Positions 1-10,400 of a DNA stretch of 47,526 bases are shown one piece after another. Numbering within the stretch: the stretch's first letter is position 1; the number at the start of each line of letters is the position of its first letter. The translations under genes were made by a program, and so were the position numbers. This stretch comes from Pancytospora philotis. Lineage: Eukaryota > Microsporidia. The notes under the pieces were generated by a model. The model was given only the letters and a program-made list of their open reading frames with translations, was not told the DNA's origin and made no database searches. Location of the stretch: assembly GCA_023647555.1 (NCBI GenBank), contig JALRLY010000245.1, positions 1-47,526 of the forward strand. The letters are read 5' to 3'.

Positions 1-623
1 TCGTAGCCGATCAGCGCATGCTCCTTCTCGACATCAGCGCGCGCAACCACCTCCTCGGAGTGCACGTTCGTGTCATCGACCACCAGCCCGTGCATCACCT
101 CCTTCTCCTCGCCGTCCACGGTGGCAAGCGCACTCACCACCTTGAACTCGATCGCGCTCATCGCGCCGCTCTTGATCTTGTAGATGTTGCCGACCGACAC
201 GTAGATGTCGCGCCGGAAGAAGGGCTCGATGTACGTGCCGTACAGGTCGCCGCTGATGTTCGCCATCGTGTCCTCGATCGGGTAGAACTCCATGCTCGTG
301 ATGCGCGGGATCTTGCCCACCTCCTGCGCGTACAGCTTCACGTAGTCGTTGATCCGCACGCGCAGGTTGACGCGCGTCTCCTTGCACAGCACCACCGAGT
401 GCTTCGGGATGCTCTCGTCGTGCACCACCACCAGGATGTTCTCGCGCCGCTTCTTGCCCATCACGCGCACGGGCTCGTCGTGGAAGAACTGCAGCTCGGC
501 GCCGAGGTCCGGGTGGATCACAATCTGGTACGGCTCGACGCGCTCTTTGCGCGCATCGCTGCCGAGCACCACCAGCGAGTTCTTGATCTTCGTCTCCAGG
601 ATTGCGGTACTCACGTCGCTCAT
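1..623 (-). CDS. CDC48: CDC48/p97 AAA-ATPase, N-terminal part (cut by window edge)
   Basis: The product is the N-terminal domain of Cdc48/VCP, the hexameric AAA ATPase that extracts ubiquitylated proteins from membranes and complexes. About 207 residues are present and the ATPase modules lie beyond base 1. Family landmarks are visible in order: NSLVVLG near residue 15, the GKKRREN block near 53, NLRVRINDYV near 83, and a double-psi barrel/4Cdc48-like segment ending in FKVV near 168. The ATG at 623 is chosen because an AAAATTTT block and a CCC triplet stand just upstream on the coding strand. A longer frame on the same strand reaching base 882 is in a different reading frame and shows no family similarity. 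Identification is confident; only the missing C-terminal part is unknown. Confidence 0.9.
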   Translation of the reverse strand, partial: MSDVSTAILETKIKNSLVVLGSDARKERVEPYQIVIHPDLGAELQFFHDEPVRVMGKKRRENILVVVHDESIPKHSVVLCKETRVNLRVRINDYVKLYAQEVGKIPRITSMEFYPIEDTMANISGDLYGTYIEPFFRRDIYVSVGNIYKIKSGAMSAIEFKVVSALATVDGEEKEVMHGLVVDDTNVHSEEVVARADVEKEHALIGY

Positions 624-631
624 TTTTGTTA

Positions 632-643
632 GGGTAAAATTTT
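632..643 (-). promoter_or_regulatory. Start signal (AAAATTTT + CCC) of CDC48
   Basis: On the coding strand AAAATTTT is followed one base later by CCC, 8 bases before the ATG. This matches the start signal repeated before many genes here. Confidence 0.6.
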
Positions 644-824
644 AATAAGCAGAAGAGCGAGGCGGGGCTAAAATGCCTGGGACGAGTGCATAGAGAGGAC
701 TGTATGCATGGCAGGGCTAGGAATAGCTGTATGAAAGCTGCATTGCTGTAAAAATTAAATTTCTTAGCGCAAAACTGCACATCCTCGCTAGAGCGTTCAG
801 TTAACAATTTTAATGAACGGACAT

Positions 825-2156
825 TCACAGAAGCAGCGCATCGAGCCGCTCGTCGATCTCCCGCTTCGCCTTCTCTACGCACTTGTCCGCAAAGCGCTGC
901 CGCCGCTCCGCCAGCTGCTCCAAGAGGTAGCTGAAATCCAGATTCTGGAAGACGAGCCGCGACTCGATCAGCTTCACATTCTCGCGGTTGATGACCACGT
1001 CGTAGAACTTGTTAAAGATCCGCTTGTCGAGGAACTCGAAGATGCACAGCACCAGCTGCTCCACGGCCAGGACGAACACGGGCTTCTGGCAGCCGCCCTC
1101 GCTCTGGATCGCGCGCAGCTTCCCCACGAACTCGTCGAGGTAGTCGAAGGTGTCGCCGATCAGGTCGCCCACCTTCTGGATCTTGTTGATGGTCTGCAGC
1201 CCCGCGGCGAAGCGCTCCACCACAAAGCCGATGAAGATGTGCGAGGAGTCCTGGAAGATGCCCGTCACTACCTTCAGCTCCTCGAGGCTGGTGATCCGGA
1301 GGCTGCTGTGCGCCGGGAGCAGGATCTCGCCGGCGCAGCCCGTCTCTGCCGCGTACGCGCCGAGCTTGTCGATCTGCTCGGTCTCGATGTAGTACTCGAT
1401 GAGCGCGTGGTCGAGCGGCTTCTTGTGCCTCGGCGGCGCGGCCTCTTCCACGACGTCGCCCTGGAAGGCCTCGAAGAACTCGTCCATGTCCTCCTGCCCG
1501 CCGCGAAGCTCGTAGGATGCGCCGGTGCTGGCATCCAGCAGCAGACACCCGTCCTCCTTGGAGAATTTGACCGCGGTTTTGTCGAGCGTGTTCCGCAGCA
1601 CGTATTTCGGCGCAGTGCCGCCGCGCGTGCGCATATTACCGGTACTACTGCCGGCCTGCTCGCTCTCCGTGCTGTCGGAGCCGTGGCGGAGCTCCTCCAC
1701 CGAGCTCTGCTGCGGGCTCTCCGCAACCTCCTCGCCGACGAAGATCAGATCGTTCGTAAGCAGACAGAAGTAGTTCTCGAAAGCGGTGGCCTTGAGGAGG
1801 TACCGCTGGCCCGTGCAGAAGGGGCGGAGGTCGTCGTGGAAGTGCCTGCACGCCTTCTCGAACGCCTTGCAGCCCGGCACGTTGGCCGACAGCCCGTGCT
1901 GCTGCTGCACGATCTTCGGCGCCACCGCGTCCTGCAGCAGCGTGCGGCAGTCTTTGTACGTGTCCAGGATCGCAAGCAGCGCGTCGCAGTTCTCGACGAA
2001 GGAGATGTGGAGGAAGTCGTCGAGCTCCTCCTTGTACTTCTTCATGTTGTGCTTCTGAGTCTCCACGAGAAAGTCGTCCGACGTGGCGTGCGTCTTGTTT
2101 AGGTACTCGGTGATGTCGATGCTCCCCAGCTTTATGATTTTGTGGTGATCCTCCAT
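825..2156 (-). CDS. EXO84: Exo84-like exocyst subunit (Vps51-type N-terminus plus PH domain)
   Basis: This 443-residue protein resembles Exo84, an exocyst subunit that tethers secretory vesicles at the plasma membrane. The N-terminus has the short motif IDITEYLNKT followed by a helical segment rich in Asp/Glu and Lys, as in the Vps51/Exo84 family. Around residues 120-240 a PH-like domain is suggested by a strand pattern with the segment YFCLLTNDLIFVGEE, later YVLRNTLDKT and GASYELRGG. The rest is helical, as in exocyst rods. The ATG at 2156 is preceded directly by GCCC, like other starts here; an upstream extension of the frame lacks this signal. It is shorter than yeast Exo84. An alternative is another PH-containing exocyst subunit (Sec3), but the order of parts fits Exo84 better. 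Confidence 0.55.
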   Translation of the reverse strand: MEDHHKIIKLGSIDITEYLNKTHATSDDFLVETQKHNMKKYKEELDDFLHISFVENCDALLAILDTYKDCRTLLQDAVAPKIVQQQHGLSANVPGCKAFEKACRHFHDDLRPFCTGQRYLLKATAFENYFCLLTNDLIFVGEEVAESPQQSSVEELRHGSDSTESEQAGSSTGNMRTRGGTAPKYVLRNTLDKTAVKFSKEDGCLLLDASTGASYELRGGQEDMDEFFEAFQGDVVEEAAPPRHKKPLDHALIEYYIETEQIDKLGAYAAETGCAGEILLPAHSSLRITSLEELKVVTGIFQDSSHIFIGFVVERFAAGLQTINKIQKVGDLIGDTFDYLDEFVGKLRAIQSEGGCQKPVFVLAVEQLVLCIFEFLDKRIFNKFYDVVINRENVKLIESRLVFQNLDFSYLLEQLAERRQRFADKCVEKAKREIDERLDALLL

Positions 2157-2340
2157 GGGCGTAGCTTTCGGTGGAATAAAGAATGAAGTGAAAACGATGC
2201 AGAGTGCTGGCAAATGGATAATAGGCAGATGCCTTATAGCTTGGTTTCAAAATCGTATCTTATAGATTTTGACAGCAGCATCCTGATACATCCAATCTAA
2301 CCCAAAAATACAAAATAAAAAAAGCTGTAGTAAATTCCAT

Positions 2341-5196
2341 TTATTCATACTTAATATACTGCTCATTGATGATGCTGATGAGGTTATTGACATTCAGAGA
2401 CATCGCGCCGTTGCAGTCGAAGCACGGCACGCCGTCCTCGCGCAGCCGCAGAAGCTCATCGAAGCGGATGTTGTTGAAGCTGTCCCAGTGCTGGTCGAGG
2501 AGAGAGACCGCCAGAGAAAACACGAGCGGCTGTTCCATGCTGATGGTGAACTTGAAGGAGGAGATGTCGAGATCCTCGAAAATGAGCGGGTTCAGGACCG
2601 CCAGCGGGTATCTGTAGGTCCCGTACGCAGAGAACGGCGCGCACTGCCTATTGAAGATGCATCCGCTCTTGTTCGTCACCATCTTAGAGGAGAGCGCCTG
2701 GAAGTAGGCGTAGAGCGAGTCGAGCTCCTGCCTGAGGAAAATACCCTTCTTGAACAGCGCATCGAGCGTGTCGCTGTTGAGGGACAGCGCGTGTCTGCGC
2801 GAAGAGACCGGCTTGCCTATGTCGTTGGCGATCATGTTCAGCACGGACTGGTAGCCGCTGGCAGACGAAATGATCCGCTTGGAAGAGAGGAACTCGAGGT
2901 CCTCCACGACCGACTGCTTCAGCGCCTCGATGTCGCCGCAGATGTGCGAGTAGTCCCTGAACTTGGCCCTCTCGGCCTCCGAGGTCGTCTTGAGAATGGC
3001 CTGCAGCGTCTGGGCGGTGGAAAGGCTGATGAGCAGAACGATGCGCCCCTTCAGACTGTTGAGGATCCCAGCGATAGCAAACTGCGCGTCGCTCTCCAGG
3101 TCTATGAACTGCGTATCAAGCTTGAGTACGAACCGCTGCTTCATGATATTGGACGGTGTCGTGCACGAGCGGTGGGCGGGAGCTGCGCCCTGTTTGGGGC
3201 TGGGCTCGAGAGCAACGACCGTAGAGGCCGTGTGCGCCCCGTTTCCCTCCGCGCTATCCTGATAGATGCTATCGACCACGCACGAGTCAGCGCCGGGGTA
3301 GGCCACAGAGACCAGCACCGCGTCGCTCGGCTGCTGCTTGAGCAGAGTCATCTTGGCGACCAGCGAGGACATCACACCGCCCATCAGCGCGATGTTCTCC
3401 TTCAGCACGATAATCAGACTGTTGATCTCGTCCAGCGACGTCTCGAGCTGCACGCACTCGTCGGCCACGGCCTCGTCGAGCACCGCGCTGTTGGCCGACT
3501 CGGCGGGCGCGTGGCGCTCGACAAAGTCCGTGTGGAAGGACTTGTGGCGGTCGGCCTCGAGCCAGTCGCGCAGCGGCGAGTAGTCGGACAGGTCGAAGTG
3601 GCGCGTGCGGTCCATCTTGCTCTCGTAGTAGACCAAATCGCCGTTCTCGTCCTTGCGCACGTCCCCTACAAAGAGCTGTCGGGAATAGAAGATGTACTTG
3701 ATCAGCTCGGCGACCACAAAGCTGTCGGAAAGCAGCACAGCCTTCTCGATAAACTCCTCGTAGAATCCGCTGTGGCGCACGAATATGCGCGCGTAGTACG
3801 GCAGATCAATCTTGCGCAGATACTCGAGGCGCTCGCCCAGGAAGCTCTGCACGAAGCGGCCCCGGCGCACAATCTCCTCGACAACCAGCGGGTCCTTGAT
3901 GGCCTCGTCCCTGAGCACCCGCCTGTCGCTGGAGCTGTACACTGCATCGTGCACCTCGACCGGGTTGAGGATGAACTGGCTCGATGCGCCGTTCGCGAAC
4001 AGCTGCGTGAGCGTTCTGAACACACGCGAGGTCGCGAAGTGCTGGCTGGCCAGCTGCATCGCGCGCTCCTCCCCGTGCTTCTCGTACACATGCTCGGTCA
4101 GCTTGGCAAAGTGGTAGTCGCCGACGCGGTCGTCCTGGTAGAACATCCGCAGCGGCAGCTCGTAGCCGGCCTGCAGAATCTGGTAGACAAGCTCGTAGTC
4201 GTGGATGAGGTTGTACACCACGCGCTTGAAGATGCGGTAGTCGTTGGCGACGGGGCTGCCCTCCACCTCGATGCCGCGCAGGCGGCTCTGGTTCTCGAGC
4301 AGCAGGCGCACCGCGCGCAGCAGCCCGTCCTTCTCCTCCTGCATCACAAAGTTGTCCTTGAACTTCTCGAATATCGCGCGGCTCGACTCCTCCAGCATCC
4401 GCTCCTCCTCGTCGGTGTTCGCGTCGTAGCGCAGGAAGCGGCGGATCGCAGGGACGGTCGCGTAGTCGGCACTGCGCACGGCCCTGAAGAGCCCAGCAAG
4501 CAGGAACGTGCGCGCGAACTGTCTGATGACAGAAGCCCGCTGCCCAGTAAGCGTCTTGTTGAGGCACACAGGCGCAGCAGCACCGGCGGAGAAGTCCGCG
4601 GCGGGCAGGGCCGGCTCCTCCTCCTCAGAGGCGAGGCGGTTCTCGATGTCGTCGTAGCACCGCCCCTCGATCTTGCTCATATCAGCACCCACGAGCGCCT
4701 CGTCGGCCTCAGAGAACACACGCACGCTCCGGCTGATGCCGCCGGTCATGCCGCGCATCCGCAGGAAGTGCGCAAGCCCGTGGATGCAGTAGATCACCTT
4801 GGGGATGTCCTTCGCGTCGTAAAGATCGATCACCTCAAAGAAGAAATGCCGGGACAGCTTCACACGGCCCAGCCAGTCCAGAAACATATTGATGTTATCG
4901 GTGTGCATGTACTCCTTCTTCTCGCTCCGGTGCACGCGCCCGGTGATCCCGCCGTCGAAGCGCCGCGCCACATCGGCGAGCAGCTCGCCGCGCGGCAGCG
5001 CATCGATGAACGCAGAGAGCTCCATGCTCGCCCCGAGCTCGCCCTCGATCCACTGCTTCGCCTCGTCCAGCTTGCGCAGGTAGTCGAGCACCACGGTGTT
5101 GCGCCGCCGCTCGTCCATCTGCTCTGCAGTCGTGGGCACAACCCCGAGGTTGGTCCGCGTAATCACATTCTTCTCGTCAACATTTCCTGTCTCCAT
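2341..5196 (-). CDS. IQGAP-like protein (CH domain, RasGAP-related domain, RasGAP C-terminus)
   Basis: The 951-residue product is an IQGAP/Rng2/Iqg1 homologue, a scaffold that links actin, small GTPases and the cytokinetic ring. Residues about 33-150 form a calponin-homology domain (FLDWLGRVKLSRHFFFEVIDLYDAKDIPKV is typical and is given here in parts only: FLDWLGRV, DLYDAKDIPKVIYCIH). Residues about 270-560 form the GAP-related domain, including NPVEVHDAVY and a helical bundle after it. Residues about 740-930 match the RasGAP C-terminal domain, with NPLIFEDLDISSFKF and FDCNGAMSLNV. No clear IQ-motif array or WW domain lies between CH and GRD, so the protein is much shorter than animal IQGAPs. 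The stop codon overlaps an AATAAA signal. The ATG at 5196 has an AAATTT block about 25 bases upstream. Confidence 0.85.
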   Translation of the reverse strand: METGNVDEKNVITRTNLGVVPTTAEQMDERRRNTVVLDYLRKLDEAKQWIEGELGASMELSAFIDALPRGELLADVARRFDGGITGRVHRSEKKEYMHTDNINMFLDWLGRVKLSRHFFFEVIDLYDAKDIPKVIYCIHGLAHFLRMRGMTGGISRSVRVFSEADEALVGADMSKIEGRCYDDIENRLASEEEEPALPAADFSAGAAAPVCLNKTLTGQRASVIRQFARTFLLAGLFRAVRSADYATVPAIRRFLRYDANTDEEERMLEESSRAIFEKFKDNFVMQEEKDGLLRAVRLLLENQSRLRGIEVEGSPVANDYRIFKRVVYNLIHDYELVYQILQAGYELPLRMFYQDDRVGDYHFAKLTEHVYEKHGEERAMQLASQHFATSRVFRTLTQLFANGASSQFILNPVEVHDAVYSSSDRRVLRDEAIKDPLVVEEIVRRGRFVQSFLGERLEYLRKIDLPYYARIFVRHSGFYEEFIEKAVLLSDSFVVAELIKYIFYSRQLFVGDVRKDENGDLVYYESKMDRTRHFDLSDYSPLRDWLEADRHKSFHTDFVERHAPAESANSAVLDEAVADECVQLETSLDEINSLIIVLKENIALMGGVMSSLVAKMTLLKQQPSDAVLVSVAYPGADSCVVDSIYQDSAEGNGAHTASTVVALEPSPKQGAAPAHRSCTTPSNIMKQRFVLKLDTQFIDLESDAQFAIAGILNSLKGRIVLLISLSTAQTLQAILKTTSEAERAKFRDYSHICGDIEALKQSVVEDLEFLSSKRIISSASGYQSVLNMIANDIGKPVSSRRHALSLNSDTLDALFKKGIFLRQELDSLYAYFQALSSKMVTNKSGCIFNRQCAPFSAYGTYRYPLAVLNPLIFEDLDISSFKFTISMEQPLVFSLAVSLLDQHWDSFNNIRFDELLRLREDGVPCFDCNGAMSLNVNNLISIINEQYIKYE

Positions 5197-5895
5197 AGGC
5201 CCCCTCTGTGTTTCAAATTTTTACACAGGCTTGGAGGGAAGTATTAATTAAACATGCGGTTTATTAGCCGGCCGCGCGGTATTGTGATTAAAAAGAAGCT
5301 TACTTTGCTAGGTTTTGGTGTATATTTACTCTAATTAGCTGTTTATAGTATGTTGCAGAAGGCTACGAGGGAAACAAATGTCCCCGCTCACTGCTGTTTG
5401 TATTATCAATACAACGTCACGCGGGGCCAGCGATGCTCAGAGCAACAATAAACAATCTGAGAGATGAAAGAATGCGCCCAAATAAGGGTGCAGATTTGAG
5501 GGCACTGCATAATAGAGACATTAGCCAATGGCAGATATTTATAGTTCGTGTACGTACGAATGCAGCTGATAAAATATGCCGCGCTTTCGCACTGCCTTGC
5601 AAATTTTGATATCAGAGTGTGATGGTGATCAGTGATAGAGCACTGATAGGCGGAGAGGCCAGCACCGGGGCAGGACGCGTCGGTGTCGCGTCAGCAGCTA
5701 CTGTTCGTAGACTTGTGATGCGAACATTACAGAGTGAGTTCATGCATGGCGGGCTACCGCAGCAGCACAATTGAAGAGACCAGCGAATTCTGTATTATTA
5801 AAGCGCTTCATGGTGAATATAGAATAGCCGTACCGTGCGATTTATTGCTAATTTTGCAGCCCGGCGCTTCAGTCTATAGCATGGGCGCGTTGTAC
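5197..5895. other. Intergenic stretch between IQGAP start and GDPD end
   Basis: About 700 bases with no supported gene. Short open frames exist on both strands but none has the AAATTTT/CCC start signal or recognisable protein. It is one of the longest empty stretches in the window and is richer in A+T at 5,230-5,400. Confidence 0.5.
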
Positions 5896-6981
5896 CTACG
5901 GCAGGTGCTGCAAGCCCGGGAGATTGTCGGTTATCAGCGCGTGGCACCCCGTCTCGTACAGGACCTTGGCGTCGTCCGGCGTGTTGGTCATGTTGCCGTA
6001 GCAGAGCACCTCCTTGCGCACGCCGATGAGGCGCATCACGAGGCTGTGGGCGGCGCCCACGTACTCGGTGTCGATAACCAGGCCCGCGAGCCCGGAGTAC
6101 TCGACCAGCTCCAGCACCATGCTGCCGAGGGCGTCCGTGTCCAGCTGCAGCCCGGCGGGCGGCCGGCACAGCAGCAGCGAGACCTTGGCGTCCGGGCTGC
6201 GCAGCTTCACGTACAGACAAAGGAGCGGCGAGAACGAGGAGAACAGGACCTTGCGCGCGGCGGAGCGCACCACCTGCTCCAGCGTGGCGTTGGCGAGCCG
6301 CGCGAGGTAGTCGTCGGAGTTCGCCAGCAGAATCTCGTCGGACGCGTTCTTGAGCTCCACGTTCACGCCGAGGTCGCAGGGGAGGCTCGCCATGATGTCC
6401 GCGTACGTCCCGTTCCTGCTGTCCTGCTCGATGATGTGCGCGATCTTCTCGAGGAACTGTGCGTGCGTCATGTCGCGGACGAGCATGCCGTCGATCCGGT
6501 CGTTATGGTAGACCACAAGCTGCTCGTCCGTGGTGAGGTGCACGTCGAGCTCGACCGCGTGCGCGCCGAGCCGCCGCGCCTCCATGAACGACCCGATGGT
6601 GTTCTCGATGAAGCCGTTCACGTAGTGCTTCTCGTTCGTGCCGCAGCCGCGGTGGCCGATCTTCTTGACGGCGGCGTCGAAGGGCGCCACGGCCGCGCCG
6701 AGGGGATCGCATATGTACACATGCCCGCCCAGCGCCGGCGTTGCGATCTCCTGGAAGATAAAGCCGCACTCGACGATTTCCGCCGGGTCGAACGCGATGT
6801 TGAGCGCGGTGCGGGGAGCGGCGGCGGGCCCGGCGCCGCGGACCTCGAAGATGGCGTAGAGCGACCCGAAGCCGCTGATGTACTTCGCGGGAACGGTGTT
6901 GTTCACGGACACGCTCGGCGTCTCGTCGAGTGGGAGCCGGTCGATAACGAGCAGGCAGTTGAATGTCCTCTTCTCGTGCAT
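5896..6981 (-). CDS. Glycerophosphodiester phosphodiesterase
   Basis: The enzyme hydrolyses glycerophosphodiesters such as glycerophosphocholine to glycerol-3-phosphate and the alcohol, releasing reusable phosphate and head groups. Catalytic motifs of the GDPD family are visible: HRG at residues 110-112, ENT near 126, ELDVHLTTD with the paired acids at 144-150, and YHND with the His at 159. The C-terminal half ends in a typical barrel edge, TGCHALITDNLPGL. The 361-residue length assumes the ATG at 6981; the frame stays open further upstream to 7152 but that part is unlike the family and has no start signal. The first 100 residues have the beta-rich look of the N-terminal domain of GDE1/GPCPD1-type enzymes. 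No signal peptide is visible, so it is probably cytosolic. Confidence 0.85.
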   Translation of the reverse strand: MHEKRTFNCLLVIDRLPLDETPSVSVNNTVPAKYISGFGSLYAIFEVRGAGPAAAPRTALNIAFDPAEIVECGFIFQEIATPALGGHVYICDPLGAAVAPFDAAVKKIGHRGCGTNEKHYVNGFIENTIGSFMEARRLGAHAVELDVHLTTDEQLVVYHNDRIDGMLVRDMTHAQFLEKIAHIIEQDSRNGTYADIMASLPCDLGVNVELKNASDEILLANSDDYLARLANATLEQVVRSAARKVLFSSFSPLLCLYVKLRSPDAKVSLLLCRPPAGLQLDTDALGSMVLELVEYSGLAGLVIDTEYVGAAHSLVMRLIGVRKEVLCYGNMTNTPDDAKVLYETGCHALITDNLPGLQHLP

Positions 6982-7467
6982 GCGATGGCTGCTGCGCGTG
7001 CTCAAATAGTTTTTCGTGTGATTGTTAGGTGTGTCAGATGCGATGCGGTGATGATTCGAGCAGCGCGGCGATTGACCGCGCACGCAACCCTGATAACGAG
7101 TGATCGCGTGCCATATTAAGCTGCAAATAGAGACCATCGCATTAGGCCGCATGCGAGTCTACCGAGAGGTACTGGCAGACCTGTTAAACCCTTCATGAGC
7201 GATACTTGGTGCGCTTGCCACTACGTTTCATGTGTACGCGCCAATGGCCATTACCTGTTCTAGGTTTAGGAATCCTTGGTATCAAGAATTTGCAGTACTA
7301 AAAGATGATTCGTACCTAAATTGATCGTTACATGTGACAAATTGTATTTTAGCACCGCATCCCTGCGCCTTGCCGTTTATTCGCTGTGCCGGACGCGCCG
7401 CCCGGTGTTTGATCGCGCAGGCACCAATCAGCCGGTAAAGCACAAGAGCCGAAAATTTTGCGGGCCT
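6982..7467. promoter_or_regulatory. Divergent intergenic region between GDPD and tricalbin genes
   Basis: About 490 bases separate two head-to-head genes. The tricalbin side ends in the AAAATTTT/GGGCC start signal; the phosphodiesterase side has no clear match. Nothing else is recognised. Confidence 0.4.
7452..7466 (+). promoter_or_regulatory. Start signal (AAAATTTT + GGGCC) of tricalbin gene
   Basis: AAAATTTT at 7452-7459 followed by CGGGCC ends one base before the ATG at 7468. Confidence 0.55.
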
Positions 7468-10400
7468 ATGGAAGGAGGCGAGTTCGAACAGGTGACGGGC
7501 GCGCCGCTCACGCCGAACAGCATTCCGCGGAGCGGGCGCTCCCCGGGGGGCTCCAAGGGCAGCAAGACGAACACGGCGCTGCGCACCATCACGAACCCGC
7601 TGGACTTCGCGCCGCGCGCGGGGCTGTTCGCGCTGCTGAAGATACCCGCGATCATATTCTTCGGGATGCTGATCGCGTACGCCGTCGGGCGCTTCGGGTT
7701 CAACTTCCTGTGGATGGCGCCCGTGGCGCACGTGGTGTACTTCGTGTTCCGGCGGCGCGTGGAGAGCTACACGCGCACGCTCGAGACGCTGCACAGCGAG
7801 AAGGACCGGCGCGCCGCGCTCGGCGAGTACGAGACGGTGGAGTGGCTGAACTACATCGTGAAGAAGTTCTGGGAGGTGAGCGAGGCGCGCGTGTCCTCGG
7901 AGATCTACAGCGCGGTGAACCGCGAGCTGAAGGCGAACACGCCGAAGGTGCTGAAGTCGCTGAAGCTGACGGAGCTCACGCTCGGGACGCGGCCGCCGGT
8001 CGTGGAGCGCATCGGCTTCATCAGCCGCAACGACGATGCGATCAGCATTGAGTTCGCTGTGAACTTCATACCGATGCAGACCTCCGAGGATCTGCTCTAC
8101 TACTTCGGCGAGGAGAAGAAGCACTGGAACACGTGCATCGAGCTGACCGCCACGGTCGGGTTCCTGAGCCTGCCGGTGCTGGTGCGCAACTTCACGTTCT
8201 CCGGGATCTTCCGTGCTGAGATTGCGCTGACGCGCGAGATCCCCTTTCTGGAGTCCCTGAGCGTCTGCATGCTCGAGCTGCCGCTGGTCGACTTCGAGCT
8301 GCACCCGCTCAAGGCCGTTGACTTCATGGACCTGCCGTACCTGTCGAACACGATCCGCGGGATCATTAACTCGCAGGTTACGAAGCAGCTGCTCTATCCG
8401 CAGTCGATCCAGATCGATCTGCGCAAGATCGCTGAGTACGGCGGCGAGGTTATCGGCGTTGTGTACGTGCATGTCGGGCGCCTCGAGACCACCACCGAGG
8501 CCGCGGTCGCTGTGGAGCTGAGCCTGAACGGGAAGCCCTTCGGCCAGACTGCGCAGCGCTGCGGGGAGTTCCCGATCTTCAACGAGGGCTTCTACCAGAT
8601 CGTGCGCGACACCACGCAGTACATCGGGGTTACGATGCTGCAGGACAGCATGCGGCTGCACGGCAAGATACACATGCGGAACCTGAACAAGCAGCACTAC
8701 GCCGAACGCGTGTACCTCGCGTCGGAGGGTGCCAAGCGCTTCCTGAACGTGTCCTCGCGCTTTTTCCGGCTCGTGCCCGGCAAAACCTCCAGCGGCATCG
8801 TGGCGCTCAATATCGTAAGCGTGAGCGACCTGCAGGCGCTGGGCGATCCACGCAACCGGCTCTACTCCACGTACTGCCTGGTCACGCTCGAGACCAAGGA
8901 GTCCGTGCGCACGCAGAAGGTGGTGCGCACCTTTGAGACCAAGCGGGTGTTCTCTACCAAGGATCCGTTCTATAACGAGTCGTTCAAGTTCTTTGTGAAG
9001 CATTTCCACGACTACGTGGTTAGGATCAACGTTGTGGACGATAAGACGGATGAGACGATCGGCTCGGTGACGCTGCCGATTACTGCGACGGAGGATGCGC
9101 ATCTCACGAAGCACCGGCTGAGCGGCTCAGAGAGCGGCAGCATCGAAGTCAAATTCGCCCTTGAGTGCGTTGATTTCGCTGATGAGCTTGAAATGATAGA
9201 GGCTGAAGCAGCATCTGCTGAGATTGACAATGCTGAAACTGACAATGCTGAGACCGACAATGTTGAGACCGAAGGCGAGAACGCCTCGACGGTCGAAGTC
9301 AATTCCGTCGATGGCGATACGGAGGCCTCTGAAACCACCACGGTTCTGCTGAAGGAAACCGTCATGGAGAAGAAGCCCGCGGAGAACGGCGCAGTGCCTG
9401 GCGCCTTTACGGCCGCGAAGGGCAAGAAGAAGCGGAAGGCCAAGAAGCACAAAAAGAAGAAGCCCGCCAAGCCCATTGCCGATCTGAACCTCGGCATATA
9501 CAACAAGCAGGCGCCGGCCAGCGCGTTTGTCCAGTACAAGAAGGTCTACAAGTTCGATGTGGTCAGCATCAGCGAGCAGGGCGCCTTCTACCTTGTCTTC
9601 GAGACCGACCATCTTAACTGCAAGATGGAGCCCTTCTCCACCGATCTGAGTATCACTCGATCGGTGCTGGTTCCCATCAAAAATGAGAAGACCGTGCGCG
9701 TGCGGCTGTTCAGGATGTCCGTCAGCGGCGACATCTTCGTGTGCGAGGAGGCGTTCAACCTCGACGAGACCGTCATCGTATTCGATACCGTGCGCGTGGT
9801 CCTCTCTGCCGCCGTCAAGCCGCTCATTTCGTGCCTGGCTCCCAGCGACAGCGAGCACGTCAAATTCACGCAGTTCAGAATCAGCGAGTTTTCGCGCAGC
9901 GGGGAGTTTTCGCTCATCACCGACACGTCCTTCGCGTCTGTGTACAACAAGCTGCCCGGGCTGAACCTGGCGGTGTCCGCGGCTGAGACGCCGGGCTGCA
10001 CGCTGTACGACGACACCAAGGAGGAGTGCCAGTTCGCGCTGCCCGTGCGGAACTGCGCGGAGGCGTTCTCGCTCACCAGCAGCCTCTCGTGCCGCATCGA
10101 GTGCCTGTCCCTCGCCAGTCCGTTCACGCTCCCTGCGTACAGCAGCAAGGGCACGCTCGAGATCTACATCATCAGGGCCACCGATGTCGTGGCCTCGGAG
10201 AGCGGCGCGCCGAACCCGTACGTGAAGGTGTTCCTGAACAACGAGAAGATCTTCAAGACAAGCAAGATCGCCCGGAGCACCAATCCGCTCTACAACGAGA
10301 GCCTCAAGATCAGCGTGAACAAGTACACCGACACGCTCGGGCTGCACGTGTGCGAGCACAGCGCCATCACCACCGTCAACATCATCTGCTACCGCGAGCT

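Noticed and set aside
73..882. Long minus-strand open frame (269 codons) across CDC48
   Set aside because: It is in another phase than the CDC48 frame and its product is Arg/Ala/Gly-rich, as expected for an out-of-frame reading of GC-rich coding DNA.
2488..5247. Plus-strand open frame of 919 codons antisense to IQGAP
   Set aside because: The product is low-complexity (Leu/Val/His/Arg-rich) and mirrors the IQGAP coding strand; high GC removes stop codons from antisense frames.
5620..5660. C/D-box-like snoRNA (TGATGG ... CTGA)
   Set aside because: The boxes are too close and the C box has a mismatch.
5734..7119. Plus-strand frame antisense to the phosphodiesterase
   Set aside because: Begins at a non-ATG codon and has no start signal; the minus strand encodes an intact GDPD.
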